Below the pieces are notes generated by a model. The model was given only the letters and a program-made list of their open reading frames with translations. It had not been told where the DNA came from and did no database searches. Source: Solobacterium sp. (lineage in GTDB: Bacteria > Bacillota_I > Bacilli_A > Erysipelotrichales > Erysipelotrichaceae). From it: a stretch of DNA of 50,790 nucleotides. The position numbers and the translations under genes are program-made. Where the stretch lies: positions 1 through 50,790 of the forward strand of contig JAFUCL010000086.1 in the NCBI GenBank assembly GCA_017459725.1, written 5' to 3'. The number at the start of each line of letters is the position of its first letter. The first letter of the stretch is position 1. Positions 1 to 7,029 of the stretch are shown in pieces.

Positions 1-89
1 GGGAGAGGTTCTCCTGTTTTCGTCATGGCCTTTCCATAAAAAGTGGAAAACCTCATTCTTTGAGGATCTCCACTTGACTTAAGTTATCG
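1..89. other. Flank left of the IS66 element
   Basis: No gene is visible. The stretch holds one copy of the 9-mer GTGGAAAAC (43-51) and an imperfect hairpin (about 43-75) in which the sequence around CCTCA pairs with TGAGG. It may be the truncated end of something lying outside the window. Confidence 0.4.
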
Positions 90-107
90 GTTACTGTTCA
101 GACGGTA
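90..107 (+). repeat. IS66 left terminal inverted repeat
   Basis: GTTACTGTTCAGACGGTA is the exact reverse complement of 1978-1995. Confidence 0.8.
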
Positions 108-331
108 AGAAAAAAGTTTTCCACAAAATGAAAAAAGTTTGGATCCCATTTTGAGGAATCCGAATCAAAAAACACAGTAAAAGTACGGGTTCAGATCCAA
201 CGGTTTGTGGAAAACCTGAGAATCCGTGCTTTTTAGACTGATTTGCCATGTGGAAAACCACATTTTGACGGTGTTTTGAAGGCTTTTTCTCCACATTTGA
301 CAGCACTGATTTTCTACTGTATTTCTAAGGT
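108..331 (+). other. Untranslated leader of the IS66 transposase gene
   Basis: This 224-base stretch has no convincing gene. It is studded with GTGGAAAAC (207-215, 250-258) and its complement GTTTTCCAC (116-124). A small hairpin at 248-263 pairs ATGTGG with CCACAT. These may be transposase-binding or regulatory sites. The one ORF on the minus strand here has no ribosome binding site and a low-complexity composition, so I left it out. Confidence 0.4.
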
Positions 332-1960
332 ATGAGGACAGAACTTGAAGAAAAATATGAGATTCTTCGCGGCAATCATTACCACCTTTCCAAAAAGCTG
401 GAGTACTATGAGTCCGGCAAAGCTTTTGAATCTTTCAAGGCGAAATATGAGAAGGAAATCAAAAAGCTGCAGAACAAGCTTGCAATAGCAGAATCTTGTT
501 ATAAAAAGCTGTCTGAAAAAAACAATCAGAATATAGCTGAGAACAGCAGGCTCAGGAAAATCATATCCGAAAAAGACTCAGAACTTCAGGATGTCATCAA
601 AGAATATGAAGGAATGCTGGATGAGTATAAAAACCTGATCGATGAACTGCGCAAACAGATCAATGATCTGGAAGGAACGATCAAGAAGATGAGCGCAACA
701 CTGAACCGGGATCATACAAATTCATCAATTCCGTCCAGTAAAGATGAAAATCATAAAAAGATAGCCAACAGCAGAGAAAAAAGCGGGCGCCTGCCAGGCG
801 GACAGAAAGGTCACAAGGGAGCTTTGCGTAAACCGATGGAACCGACAGAGCCTGTGGTCAAACTGGTGCCGGAAGAAGTGGCCGAGAATCCGGAAGACTG
901 GGAAGAACTGGAGAAGAAGAGAGTGCGCCAGGTCATTGATGCGCATATGGAGATCAGGTGTGTTCAGTACGAAGCACACGCATACCGCAATAAACATACA
1001 AAGCGGATCATTTACAGTGCCTTTCCTGCGAATGTCGTAAATGAGGTGAATTACGGCGAAGGGATCAAGGCACTTTGTTGTATTTTGTCTTCCTACTGCA
1101 ACGTATCCATCCGAAAGACATCCGAACTGATCAGGAGTCTTACAGATAACAGATTGAATATATCGACCGGCATGATCGCCAGGCTTCCCAAAGAATTGAA
1201 AAACAAGACAGAAGAAGACAGAAAAGAGATCATACACAGACTGATGTGTTCCCCGGCTCTGCACAGCGACGCTACAGGGGTCCGCATCAATGGAGAGAAA
1301 TGGAATATCTATGTAACAGCGAATGGCAAGGATGTCATTTATACTCTTTCGAAGATCAAAGGAGTAGAAGGGATCAAAGGTACACCTCTGAAGAACTATC
1401 TGAACGCAGTGATACATGATCACGACAGAAGTTACTACAATGAAGAGTTTTCATTCAGGGAGCACCAGGAATGTCTGGCACACATCATTCGCTATTGTCA
1501 GGACAGTATCGATAATGAGCCTGAGCTGACATGGAACAGCCGGATGAAGGAACATCTGCAGTGGATCATACACAGATATAAAGCGAAGAATATAACGGAA
1601 GAAGAACAGGAGGAACTGATCCGAACATACGATGAGATACTGGATACAGCAGAACAGGAATACAGATCACATCCGCCGACGAAGTATTATCGGGAAGGTT
1701 TTAATCTGGCAAAACGGCTTAAAGAGTACCGTAATGAAACACTGGCCTTTCTGACCTCAGAGACAGAGTTGGCATACGACAATAACCTGAGCGAACGTCT
1801 GTTACGACAATGTAAGAGGAAAAGCCGTGCAGTGATATCATTCAGAAGTTCAGAGTCCACAGAAATATACTGTGATGTGCTGAGTCTGATAAAGTCAGCT
1901 GACCAACAAGGCATTAATATATATCAGATGATGAAAGAAGGCTTCTCGAGAACACGATAG
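332..1960 (+). CDS. IS66-family transposase (DDE)
   Basis: This 542-residue cut-and-paste transposase catalyses movement of the surrounding element. The first 130 residues are a long coiled coil. A short linker rich in S/K/G (RLPGGQKGHKG) follows, typical of IS66 TnpC, and then the RNase H-like catalytic core. Visible candidate catalytic residues are D313 in HSDATG, D365 in HDRSYY and E488 in NNLSERLLRQ. The family C-terminal signature with the basic stretch and FRSSES comes after. The zinc-finger cysteines of some IS66 members are not obvious. The start at 332 has AAGG very close upstream, so a slightly different start is possible. No frameshift is seen and the copy looks intact. Family assignment is confident; activity is unknown. 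Confidence 0.92.
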   Translation: MRTELEEKYEILRGNHYHLSKKLEYYESGKAFESFKAKYEKEIKKLQNKLAIAESCYKKLSEKNNQNIAENSRLRKIISEKDSELQDVIKEYEGMLDEYKNLIDELRKQINDLEGTIKKMSATLNRDHTNSSIPSSKDENHKKIANSREKSGRLPGGQKGHKGALRKPMEPTEPVVKLVPEEVAENPEDWEELEKKRVRQVIDAHMEIRCVQYEAHAYRNKHTKRIIYSAFPANVVNEVNYGEGIKALCCILSSYCNVSIRKTSELIRSLTDNRLNISTGMIARLPKELKNKTEEDRKEIIHRLMCSPALHSDATGVRINGEKWNIYVTANGKDVIYTLSKIKGVEGIKGTPLKNYLNAVIHDHDRSYYNEEFSFREHQECLAHIIRYCQDSIDNEPELTWNSRMKEHLQWIIHRYKAKNITEEEQEELIRTYDEILDTAEQEYRSHPPTKYYREGFNLAKRLKEYRNETLAFLTSETELAYDNNLSERLLRQCKRKSRAVISFRSSESTEIYCDVLSLIKSADQQGINIYQMMKEGFSRTR

Positions 1961-1977
1961 TTCTCAAGAAGCCTTTA

Positions 1978-1995
1978 TACCGTCTGAACAGTAAC
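1978..1995 (-). repeat. IS66 right terminal inverted repeat
   Basis: TACCGTCTGAACAGTAAC is the exact reverse complement of 90-107 and begins 18 bases after the transposase stop codon. Confidence 0.8.
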
Positions 1996-2082
1996 GACCT
2001 GCCAACTGCATCGTTGAACATGACGGTTTTTTTGTGCAGGGTTTTTATTATATTCAGAGTGTAGGATAATTAGGAGGTCATT

Positions 2083-2415
2083 ATGAAAAAGGTATACTTT
2101 ACGATTACAGGCACCAATCACCGTTACGGTTCGGACTTCTTCGAACCGGATATGACCGTTACTCTCACCAAGGAGCCTGATAACAAATATGATCATGAAG
2201 CCATCAAGGTGAATGTGGAAGGTCTGGGACATGTGGGATATGTGGCCAACAGTGTATCCACGGTACTGGGAGAGAGCTTCAGTGCCGGACGTCTCTATGA
2301 CAGAATCGGTGATACAGCAGAAGGAACCGTACGGTTTGTAGTGCCGGGCGGAATCCTGTGCACGGTGAATGAAGAATGCCTGCGGGAGTATCCGTGGGAG
2401 GAAGAAGATGCGTGA
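2083..2415 (+). CDS. Stand-alone HIRAN domain protein
   Basis: This 110-residue protein is almost entirely one HIRAN domain. It has a beta-rich start (FTITGTNHRYG), the middle EPDNKYDHEAIKV typical of the family, and the C-terminal GHVGYVANS. In eukaryotic HLTF the HIRAN domain binds free 3' single-stranded DNA ends. In bacteria it occurs alone or in accessory loci, and its substrate here is unknown. TTAGGAGGTC lies just upstream of the ATG. The stop overlaps the start of the serpin gene by 8 bases, implying translational coupling. A second, diverged HIRAN protein lies at 5400-5696 and shares the VGYVANSV motif. Confidence 0.85.
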   Translation: MKKVYFTITGTNHRYGSDFFEPDMTVTLTKEPDNKYDHEAIKVNVEGLGHVGYVANSVSTVLGESFSAGRLYDRIGDTAEGTVRFVVPGGILCTVNEECLREYPWEEEDA

Positions 2416-3478
2416 ATACAGGCGGGCATATACTGACCTGACCGGGAGTCTTCTAATAGACCTGTATAAGCAGAAGGAAACGGAGAACATTGCACTGTCT
2501 CCGTTTTCGGTGATGGTACTGCTCGGCATGGCAGCACAGGCTTCTGCCGGTGAGACATGGAAGCAGATCCTGCAGACACTGGGCATGGATGATCCTGTGA
2601 GGGCAATACAGGGCATACAGGAAGCACTGGATAAAGAACCGGGATTTCATTCAGCCAATGCCGTATTCGTGCAGGAAGCCCTGAAAAACGCAGTCAGTGA
2701 AGGATACCCGGAAGCACTGAAGAGAGATTATAACGGGAAACTGTTTGCCTCGGAAGATATCGTTTCCGATATCAACAAATGGACGAAGAAACAGACCCGC
2801 GGTATAATCACGGACATTGCCGGGGAATCCATGAAGCACGCAGTCATGGGTATACTCAGCGCATCCGTCTTTCAGCGTTCCTGGACACAGCATTACTCCT
2901 ACGATGATATTGAACCGATGGAATTCCGTAACGCTGATGGTACGGTGAAGGAAACAGATACCATCTGGACTCTGGAGGATATGTTCATTGCGGACACTCT
3001 GGTGACCGGCTTTGTCAAACAATACAGGAGATCCGGCTGTTCCTTCATGGCGCTTCTTCCAAGACTGGAAGGTGAAGAAGCACTCCTGCAGGTGCTTGAA
3101 AACCTTGATCTTTCCACGGTGTTTGAAGAAAGGATCAACGTGGAAACTGCCGTATATCTGCCGGAGTTTGCCTTTCAGCAGACCTTTGATATCAGGGAAT
3201 ACTGCAGAGCACAGGGAATCACGGAACTGTTCACTGAGCACGCCGACTTCAGTCCGCTCTCAGAGATACCTGTGCATCTGGACACGCTGATCCACAAAGC
3301 AGCAATCGATGTCAGCAGGAAGGGAACCAAAGCAGCTGCCGTATCCATGGGAATCATTGATATCACCGGTGCTTTCTTCCCGGAGATGGAAGTGAAGCTG
3401 AACAGACCGTTTATCTGGGCAGTCATGCATAATAAAACAGCACTGCCGGTGTTTGCGGGAGTTGTGAACAGACTGTAA
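2408..3478 (+). CDS. Serpin-family protease inhibitor, no signal peptide
   Basis: This 356-residue serpin would trap a serine or cysteine protease by a one-shot conformational change. Family signatures are visible. Near the N-terminus is IALSPFSV followed by LLGMAAQASAGET; next come a helix with INKWTKKQTRGIITD and the shutter-associated HKAAIDVSRKGTKAAAVS; the C-terminus ends in LNRPFIWAVMHNKTALPVFAG. The hinge of the reactive loop (about 304-313) keeps G306, T307 and small Ala residues, as in inhibitory serpins. The scissile region lies around GIIDITGAFFPEM, and the loop looks about three residues longer than in antitrypsin. The start at 2408 is preferred because GGGAGG lies just before it; a longer reading from 2369 lacks this. 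There is no signal peptide, so it is probably cytoplasmic. Confidence 0.88.
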   Translation: MREYRRAYTDLTGSLLIDLYKQKETENIALSPFSVMVLLGMAAQASAGETWKQILQTLGMDDPVRAIQGIQEALDKEPGFHSANAVFVQEALKNAVSEGYPEALKRDYNGKLFASEDIVSDINKWTKKQTRGIITDIAGESMKHAVMGILSASVFQRSWTQHYSYDDIEPMEFRNADGTVKETDTIWTLEDMFIADTLVTGFVKQYRRSGCSFMALLPRLEGEEALLQVLENLDLSTVFEERINVETAVYLPEFAFQQTFDIREYCRAQGITELFTEHADFSPLSEIPVHLDTLIHKAAIDVSRKGTKAAAVSMGIIDITGAFFPEMEVKLNRPFIWAVMHNKTALPVFAGVVNRL

Positions 3479-3528
3479 GGTCATTTGCGCAGGAAAGGTC
3501 TATTATGGAATGGTTGAGGATGATAACT

Positions 3529-4380
3529 ATGAAGAAAACAGGAATTCTTTTGGCGGGACTGATGCTGCTGTGCGGATGCGGTACTCCGGCATCAGCAGAA
3601 AGTACAGCAGCACCTGCGGAAGAAGCAGCACCACAGCAGGAAAAAACGATTTCTACTGCCCAGCTGCAGTCATACATGCATTATCACAGTGTGACACCGG
3701 ACAACTGGGAGGATTATTTCACATGTCAGGTCGAGGATATACAGAAGAAGGATATATTCGGTGAGGAAGGTCTGATTTACATTACCGGACCGATTCTGCG
3801 GATGAAAGACGGATATATTTGCGGATCAGATCTTGTGATGCGGTTTACCGTTCAGGCAAATGCAGCAAAACTCTTTTTGAATCATGAAACGGGTGAAGAG
3901 GTTCCGGCAAAGTGGGGCTCGGATGAAAATATTGACAGTACGTTTGATGTCACTGCAATATGGATTGAACGGAATGATTCCGGAACTTATATACCCATTG
4001 ACTATAGGACAACCAATAAGACCGGACAGGGTGTTTTCAGCGGCATTCCGCAGGATATCATATGGACTTATACACTGAACGATTTGAAAATGGTTAAATC
4101 CATCGGGACCGTATACAGCCTGGAGCTTCCGGATGATGTATGGAATGACGATGGGTCCGGACAGTATATTGTTGTTGATTTCAGCGATATGCGTGTGAAT
4201 CCAAAGAGTATATCCAAAGTGTTTTTTTACAGAAGCGGTCGGAAGACAGTCATGAATACTTCCGGTATTGTTATTGAGGAAACAACAGACGAACAACTGA
4301 ATCTGCGTACAGATTCGCAGAGCGAAGCATATGCATGCTGGGAGTTGGAAACATATCTGGGCAAACAGGCTGATCAGTAA
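3529..4380 (+). CDS. Putative lipoprotein of unknown function
   Basis: This protein of about 283 residues has a lipoprotein signal: MKKTG, a hydrophobic core, and the lipobox LCGC at about residue 12-15. A low-complexity Ala/Ser/Glu linker follows. The mature part is beta-rich and I do not recognise a named domain. The start at 3529 has GAGGA eight bases upstream. Alternative in-frame starts at 3505 and 3520 would only lengthen the signal's n-region. The gene follows the serpin gene on the same strand after 50 bases and ends at a strong hairpin shared with the convergent lipoprotein gene at 4462-5136. It is expected to be anchored on the outer face of the membrane. Confidence 0.75.
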   Translation: MKKTGILLAGLMLLCGCGTPASAESTAAPAEEAAPQQEKTISTAQLQSYMHYHSVTPDNWEDYFTCQVEDIQKKDIFGEEGLIYITGPILRMKDGYICGSDLVMRFTVQANAAKLFLNHETGEEVPAKWGSDENIDSTFDVTAIWIERNDSGTYIPIDYRTTNKTGQGVFSGIPQDIIWTYTLNDLKMVKSIGTVYSLELPDDVWNDDGSGQYIVVDFSDMRVNPKSISKVFFYRSGRKTVMNTSGIVIEETTDEQLNLRTDSQSEAYACWELETYLGKQADQ

Positions 4381-4415
4381 AATTGCAGGCATCAGCGTTC
4401 AGCAGAATCATAATG

Positions 4416-4441
4416 AAAGGCAGTCCGCAGGGACTGCCTTT
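4416..4441. terminator. Bidirectional terminator between convergent lipoprotein genes
   Basis: A perfect 11-bp stem (AAAGGCAGTCC with GGACTGCCTTT) closes a GCAG loop, with A and T tracts on both sides. It lies between two convergent stop codons. Confidence 0.85.
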
Positions 4442-4461
4442 GTCATTGAATACGCTTGTTA

Positions 4462-5136
4462 TTACTTTCTGATTGTCAGAGTGCCAGTGACATTAACGAT
4501 ATTAATGGTGTCCGGTTTGAGCACATAATGGTCTGTATATTTTTCGGGTTCCTCAAAGGTGAGATTGCCTCCCATTGCACCGCCTTCTGCCATTACGTTT
4601 TCATAGTCAAAGACGCAGAGTGTTGCCCCAAAGGAGTTTAAATCTGTACTTTTTGATTGTAGTTCCAGATATCTGCTCGCATAACTGATTGAGGAGGGCA
4701 GTTCAGTTTCCTCACACTGATATGTACCATCGGCCGCATTCATCTCTGTGATTCGGTAGCACTTGAACTGATACTCATATCCCACAGTTCCCCCGGTAAG
4801 GCTAACATTGTTTCCGAATTCCGGTTTCAGTTTCAGCCTGTAAAATTCATACACTGATTTGACATTGCCGTGGGCATCTTTTTCAAGACTTGGTTCCACT
4901 ACCAGTTCAAAGTAATCATACAGATTATCCTTGGTAAGCGTGACCTCCTCTGTTTCAGGCTGCGGTATATATTCCATGTATGCCTTAAAGGATTCCTCAT
5001 AGTTGCCTGCTTCCAGGGCATCGATCAGTTTTCCGTACTTCTCATACATCTGATCGCCCTTGGAAGGACCAGATGAACAGCCGGTCAGCAGTACAGCTGA
5101 AATACATACGGCTGAGAATAGTCTTTTCATTGTCAT
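4462..5136 (-). CDS. Putative lipoprotein of unknown function
   Basis: This 224-residue protein begins MTMKRLFSAV and has the lipobox LLTGC followed by SSGPSKGD. It should therefore be a membrane-anchored lipoprotein. The mature region starts with a helical stretch (YEKYGKLIDALEAGNYEESFKAY) and continues with beta-strand-rich sequence; no named domain is recognised. AGGAGG lies 12 bases before the chosen ATG at 5136. Upstream in-frame ATGs exist but would put unlikely sequence before the signal peptide. It is monocistronic, convergent with the preceding lipoprotein gene and shares its terminator. Confidence 0.78.
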   Translation of the reverse strand: MTMKRLFSAVCISAVLLTGCSSGPSKGDQMYEKYGKLIDALEAGNYEESFKAYMEYIPQPETEEVTLTKDNLYDYFELVVEPSLEKDAHGNVKSVYEFYRLKLKPEFGNNVSLTGGTVGYEYQFKCYRITEMNAADGTYQCEETELPSSISYASRYLELQSKSTDLNSFGATLCVFDYENVMAEGGAMGGNLTFEEPEKYTDHYVLKPDTINIVNVTGTLTIRK

Positions 5137-5244
5137 GTTGATATCTTTCCTCCTGTATTCAGAATACCACATATGCAGAAAACATCTGATGGTTATCAAC
5201 GACAGACCGTCATGGTGCGGTGAATGAATACGACTGAGATGCAG

Positions 5245-5275
5245 AGGACGGAGACATATGTGTTTCCGTCCTTTT
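5245..5275 (+). terminator. Terminator-like hairpin with no obvious upstream gene
   Basis: A 12-bp stem (AGGACGGAGACA with TGTTTCCGTCCT, one G-T pair) closes a TATG loop and is followed by a run of four T. It reads as a plus-strand terminator, but the nearest gene to its left is on the minus strand. It may be a remnant, or a structure in the leader of the HIRAN gene at 5400. Confidence 0.55.
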
Positions 5276-5399
5276 GCAGGTCAGTTTAGACGAGTTTTGC
5301 ATTAACTTTTACAAATTGATGCTGAATTGTTATGGACTGGCAGTTTTTGTGAACACTTCCTTCAGTACTATATGTGTGCAGGAAGAAAGTAGGAACATT

Positions 5400-5696
5400 A
5401 TGAAAAACGAAGGAATCTATATTACACTCACTCATCTGGATGATTACGGACTTGGTGAAGGTTTAAAACCCGGTAAGAAACTCATTCTCAGGAAGGATCA
5501 CGACAATCCCTATGATGATGAAGCAATTGCAGCATATGACGGTTTAAGTAAAGTCGGCTATGTTGCGAACAGTGTATGCACGGTATACAGAGGAACACAC
5601 TCTGCCGGCTATGTATATCAGTTATTCGGGGAAGAAACCGAATGCACGGTATTATTCACGTGTGATGATGCGGCAATTGCGCAGTTGACATATTAA
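5400..5696 (+). CDS. Second stand-alone HIRAN domain protein
   Basis: The 98-residue protein is a diverged paralogue of the HIRAN protein at 2083-2415. It shares YITLTHLDDYG at the start, the KDHDNPYDDEAIAAY segment and KVGYVANSVCTVYRG. The start at 5400 (MKNEGIY) is chosen because AGTAGGA precedes it and because the family domain begins there; the longer upstream reading lacks a ribosome site and homology. A canonical terminator follows. The DNA-binding role known for HIRAN domains has not been shown for such small bacterial proteins. Confidence 0.8.
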   Translation: MKNEGIYITLTHLDDYGLGEGLKPGKKLILRKDHDNPYDDEAIAAYDGLSKVGYVANSVCTVYRGTHSAGYVYQLFGEETECTVLFTCDDAAIAQLTY

Positions 5697-5710
5697 ACAA
5701 ATTACAAACA

Positions 5711-5742
5711 GAGATAATCTTGCGGGGGATTATCTCTTTTTT
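5711..5742 (+). terminator. Rho-independent terminator after HIRAN gene
   Basis: A perfect 9-bp stem (GAGATAATC with GATTATCTC), a G-rich loop and six T. Confidence 0.88.
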
Positions 5743-5794
5743 CGGGGTGTATGATAAAAGTGTGCGAACAGTAAGTTTGAGGAGGTGAGTGTAT

Positions 5795-6715
5795 ATGACG
5801 CTGAAAGAAGCCAAACAGATGTATGAGAAGCTTAAAGTAAAGCTGCAGAGAGGACCGGATGAAGGCGCCGAATATATGCTCGCGGATATTACCGAGTTCC
5901 TGGTGAAGGAGACCCATGATTCATGGTATATCTCTGATTTGGGAGGGTATTACTATTCGCATGGCAGATATGACTTAGCACTGAAGTATTTCGAAGAAGC
6001 AAAGGCATTGGGGGATCCCTGGTGCACCGTCGGTATCGCAGATATCTGGTATTACGGATATCTGGGAGAACCGGACTATGAGAAGGCCTTTAAGGGGTAT
6101 ACGGAAGCAGCACAGAACGGAGAGCTGATGGCCGAAGTAATGCTTGCGGACATGTACGACAAAGGTCAGTATGTAAAACAGGATCATGACAAGTACTGTG
6201 AGATGATGGAGAAACTGTATGAGAAGCAGCAGAAAGAAGAACTGCCGCTGCTTACCATGCCTGATATCTACACAAGACTTGCAAGGATCCGCAAGGAAGA
6301 ACATGAAGAGCTGGAAGCCATCAAACTGTACATGATAGCCAGAGGACCTCTTGAAGAGAGAATCATGTATGTGCATGATCCTAAAGATATCCAGATGATG
6401 GAGGAACTCATCACGGATATGTACAGCATGGTGATACCTGATGTGGCAGACATAAGACTGTATGATGCCTTTGTACTGCTGAAGGAGCCTGGTGTATTGT
6501 CCTTTATGTATCACGGACATACGTATGAGATCAGATCCCGGAGAGAAGGAAACGGACTGGTGTTTGAATTCGGAGGAACCGAATACAGAACATTGCAGGA
6601 TCTGTTCGTATCAGCCGAACTAGATGACCTGTATCTGACATTCATTTACAACAAGCTGTATAACTTCAAGGTCGGAAGAAGAAACAAAGAAGCAAAAAAG
6701 ATAATGCTCAGCTGA
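5795..6715 (+). CDS. Sel1/TPR-like repeat protein
   Basis: The 306-residue protein has an N-terminal half of helix-turn-helix repeats. These resemble Sel1-like repeats: SDLGGYYYSHGRYDLALKYFEEA, followed by LGDPWCTVGIADIWYYG and a third NGELMAEVMLADMYDKG. Such repeats usually mediate protein contacts. The last 80 residues form a separate beta-containing segment that I do not recognise. No signal peptide or membrane segment is present, so it should be cytoplasmic. GAGGAGGT lies nine bases before ATG 5795; a GTG two codons upstream is less likely. The binding partner is unknown. Confidence 0.75.
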   Translation: MTLKEAKQMYEKLKVKLQRGPDEGAEYMLADITEFLVKETHDSWYISDLGGYYYSHGRYDLALKYFEEAKALGDPWCTVGIADIWYYGYLGEPDYEKAFKGYTEAAQNGELMAEVMLADMYDKGQYVKQDHDKYCEMMEKLYEKQQKEELPLLTMPDIYTRLARIRKEEHEELEAIKLYMIARGPLEERIMYVHDPKDIQMMEELITDMYSMVIPDVADIRLYDAFVLLKEPGVLSFMYHGHTYEIRSRREGNGLVFEFGGTEYRTLQDLFVSAELDDLYLTFIYNKLYNFKVGRRNKEAKKIMLS

Positions 6716-7029
6716 ATATGTACTGATGAGACCCTGCAGAAATGCAGAGTTTTATTATAGGGAAATTCCGGATAATCAGCGTATTCAGCTGGTTGTCAGC
6801 CCTGGAAATCTATATGATCTGCCGCCTGCCCGATTGGAAATCATGTCTTGTTTTGTGTGTTACCGGTGACAGTTTTCGGGTGCAAACACTACAGTTTACG
6901 ATATAAACGCGAATTTCCTGCAATCAACAGATAATTAAGGGAATCAGGCTATTACGAATGTATGAAATATTGATTTGTGAGTAACAAAAGCGTATAAATG
7001 CACAAATCAGACTTTGGCAGGCACTATCA
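6716..7029. other. Intergenic stretch without recognisable gene
   Basis: A weak hairpin (CTGCA with TGCAG, followed by AGTTTTA) at about 6734-6752 may terminate the Sel1-like gene. The remainder is AT-rich, has stop codons in all frames and contains no feature I can support. Confidence 0.4.

Larger units (their letters stand above)
90..1995 (+). mobile_element. IS66-family insertion sequence, single-transposase type
   Basis: The element is bounded by a perfect 18-bp inverted repeat (90-107 and 1978-1995) and encodes one IS66 transposase. Its length of about 1.9 kb and the absence of the small accessory genes tnpA and tnpB fit the ISBst12-like branch of IS66. The flanking 8 bases (82-89 and 1996-2003) do not match, so I see no target-site duplication. 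Either the insertion is old or one end was rearranged. The boundaries are inferred from the repeat and the gene position. Confidence 0.8.

Noticed and set aside
725..1423. 232-codon minus-strand ORF inside the IS66 transposase
   Set aside because: It overlaps the clear transposase frame and has no ribosome binding site or recognisable domain; it is a codon-bias shadow.
1975..2616. 213-codon minus-strand ORF across the IS end and HIRAN/serpin genes
   Set aside because: Antisense to two recognised genes and crossing the IS boundary; no initiation signals.
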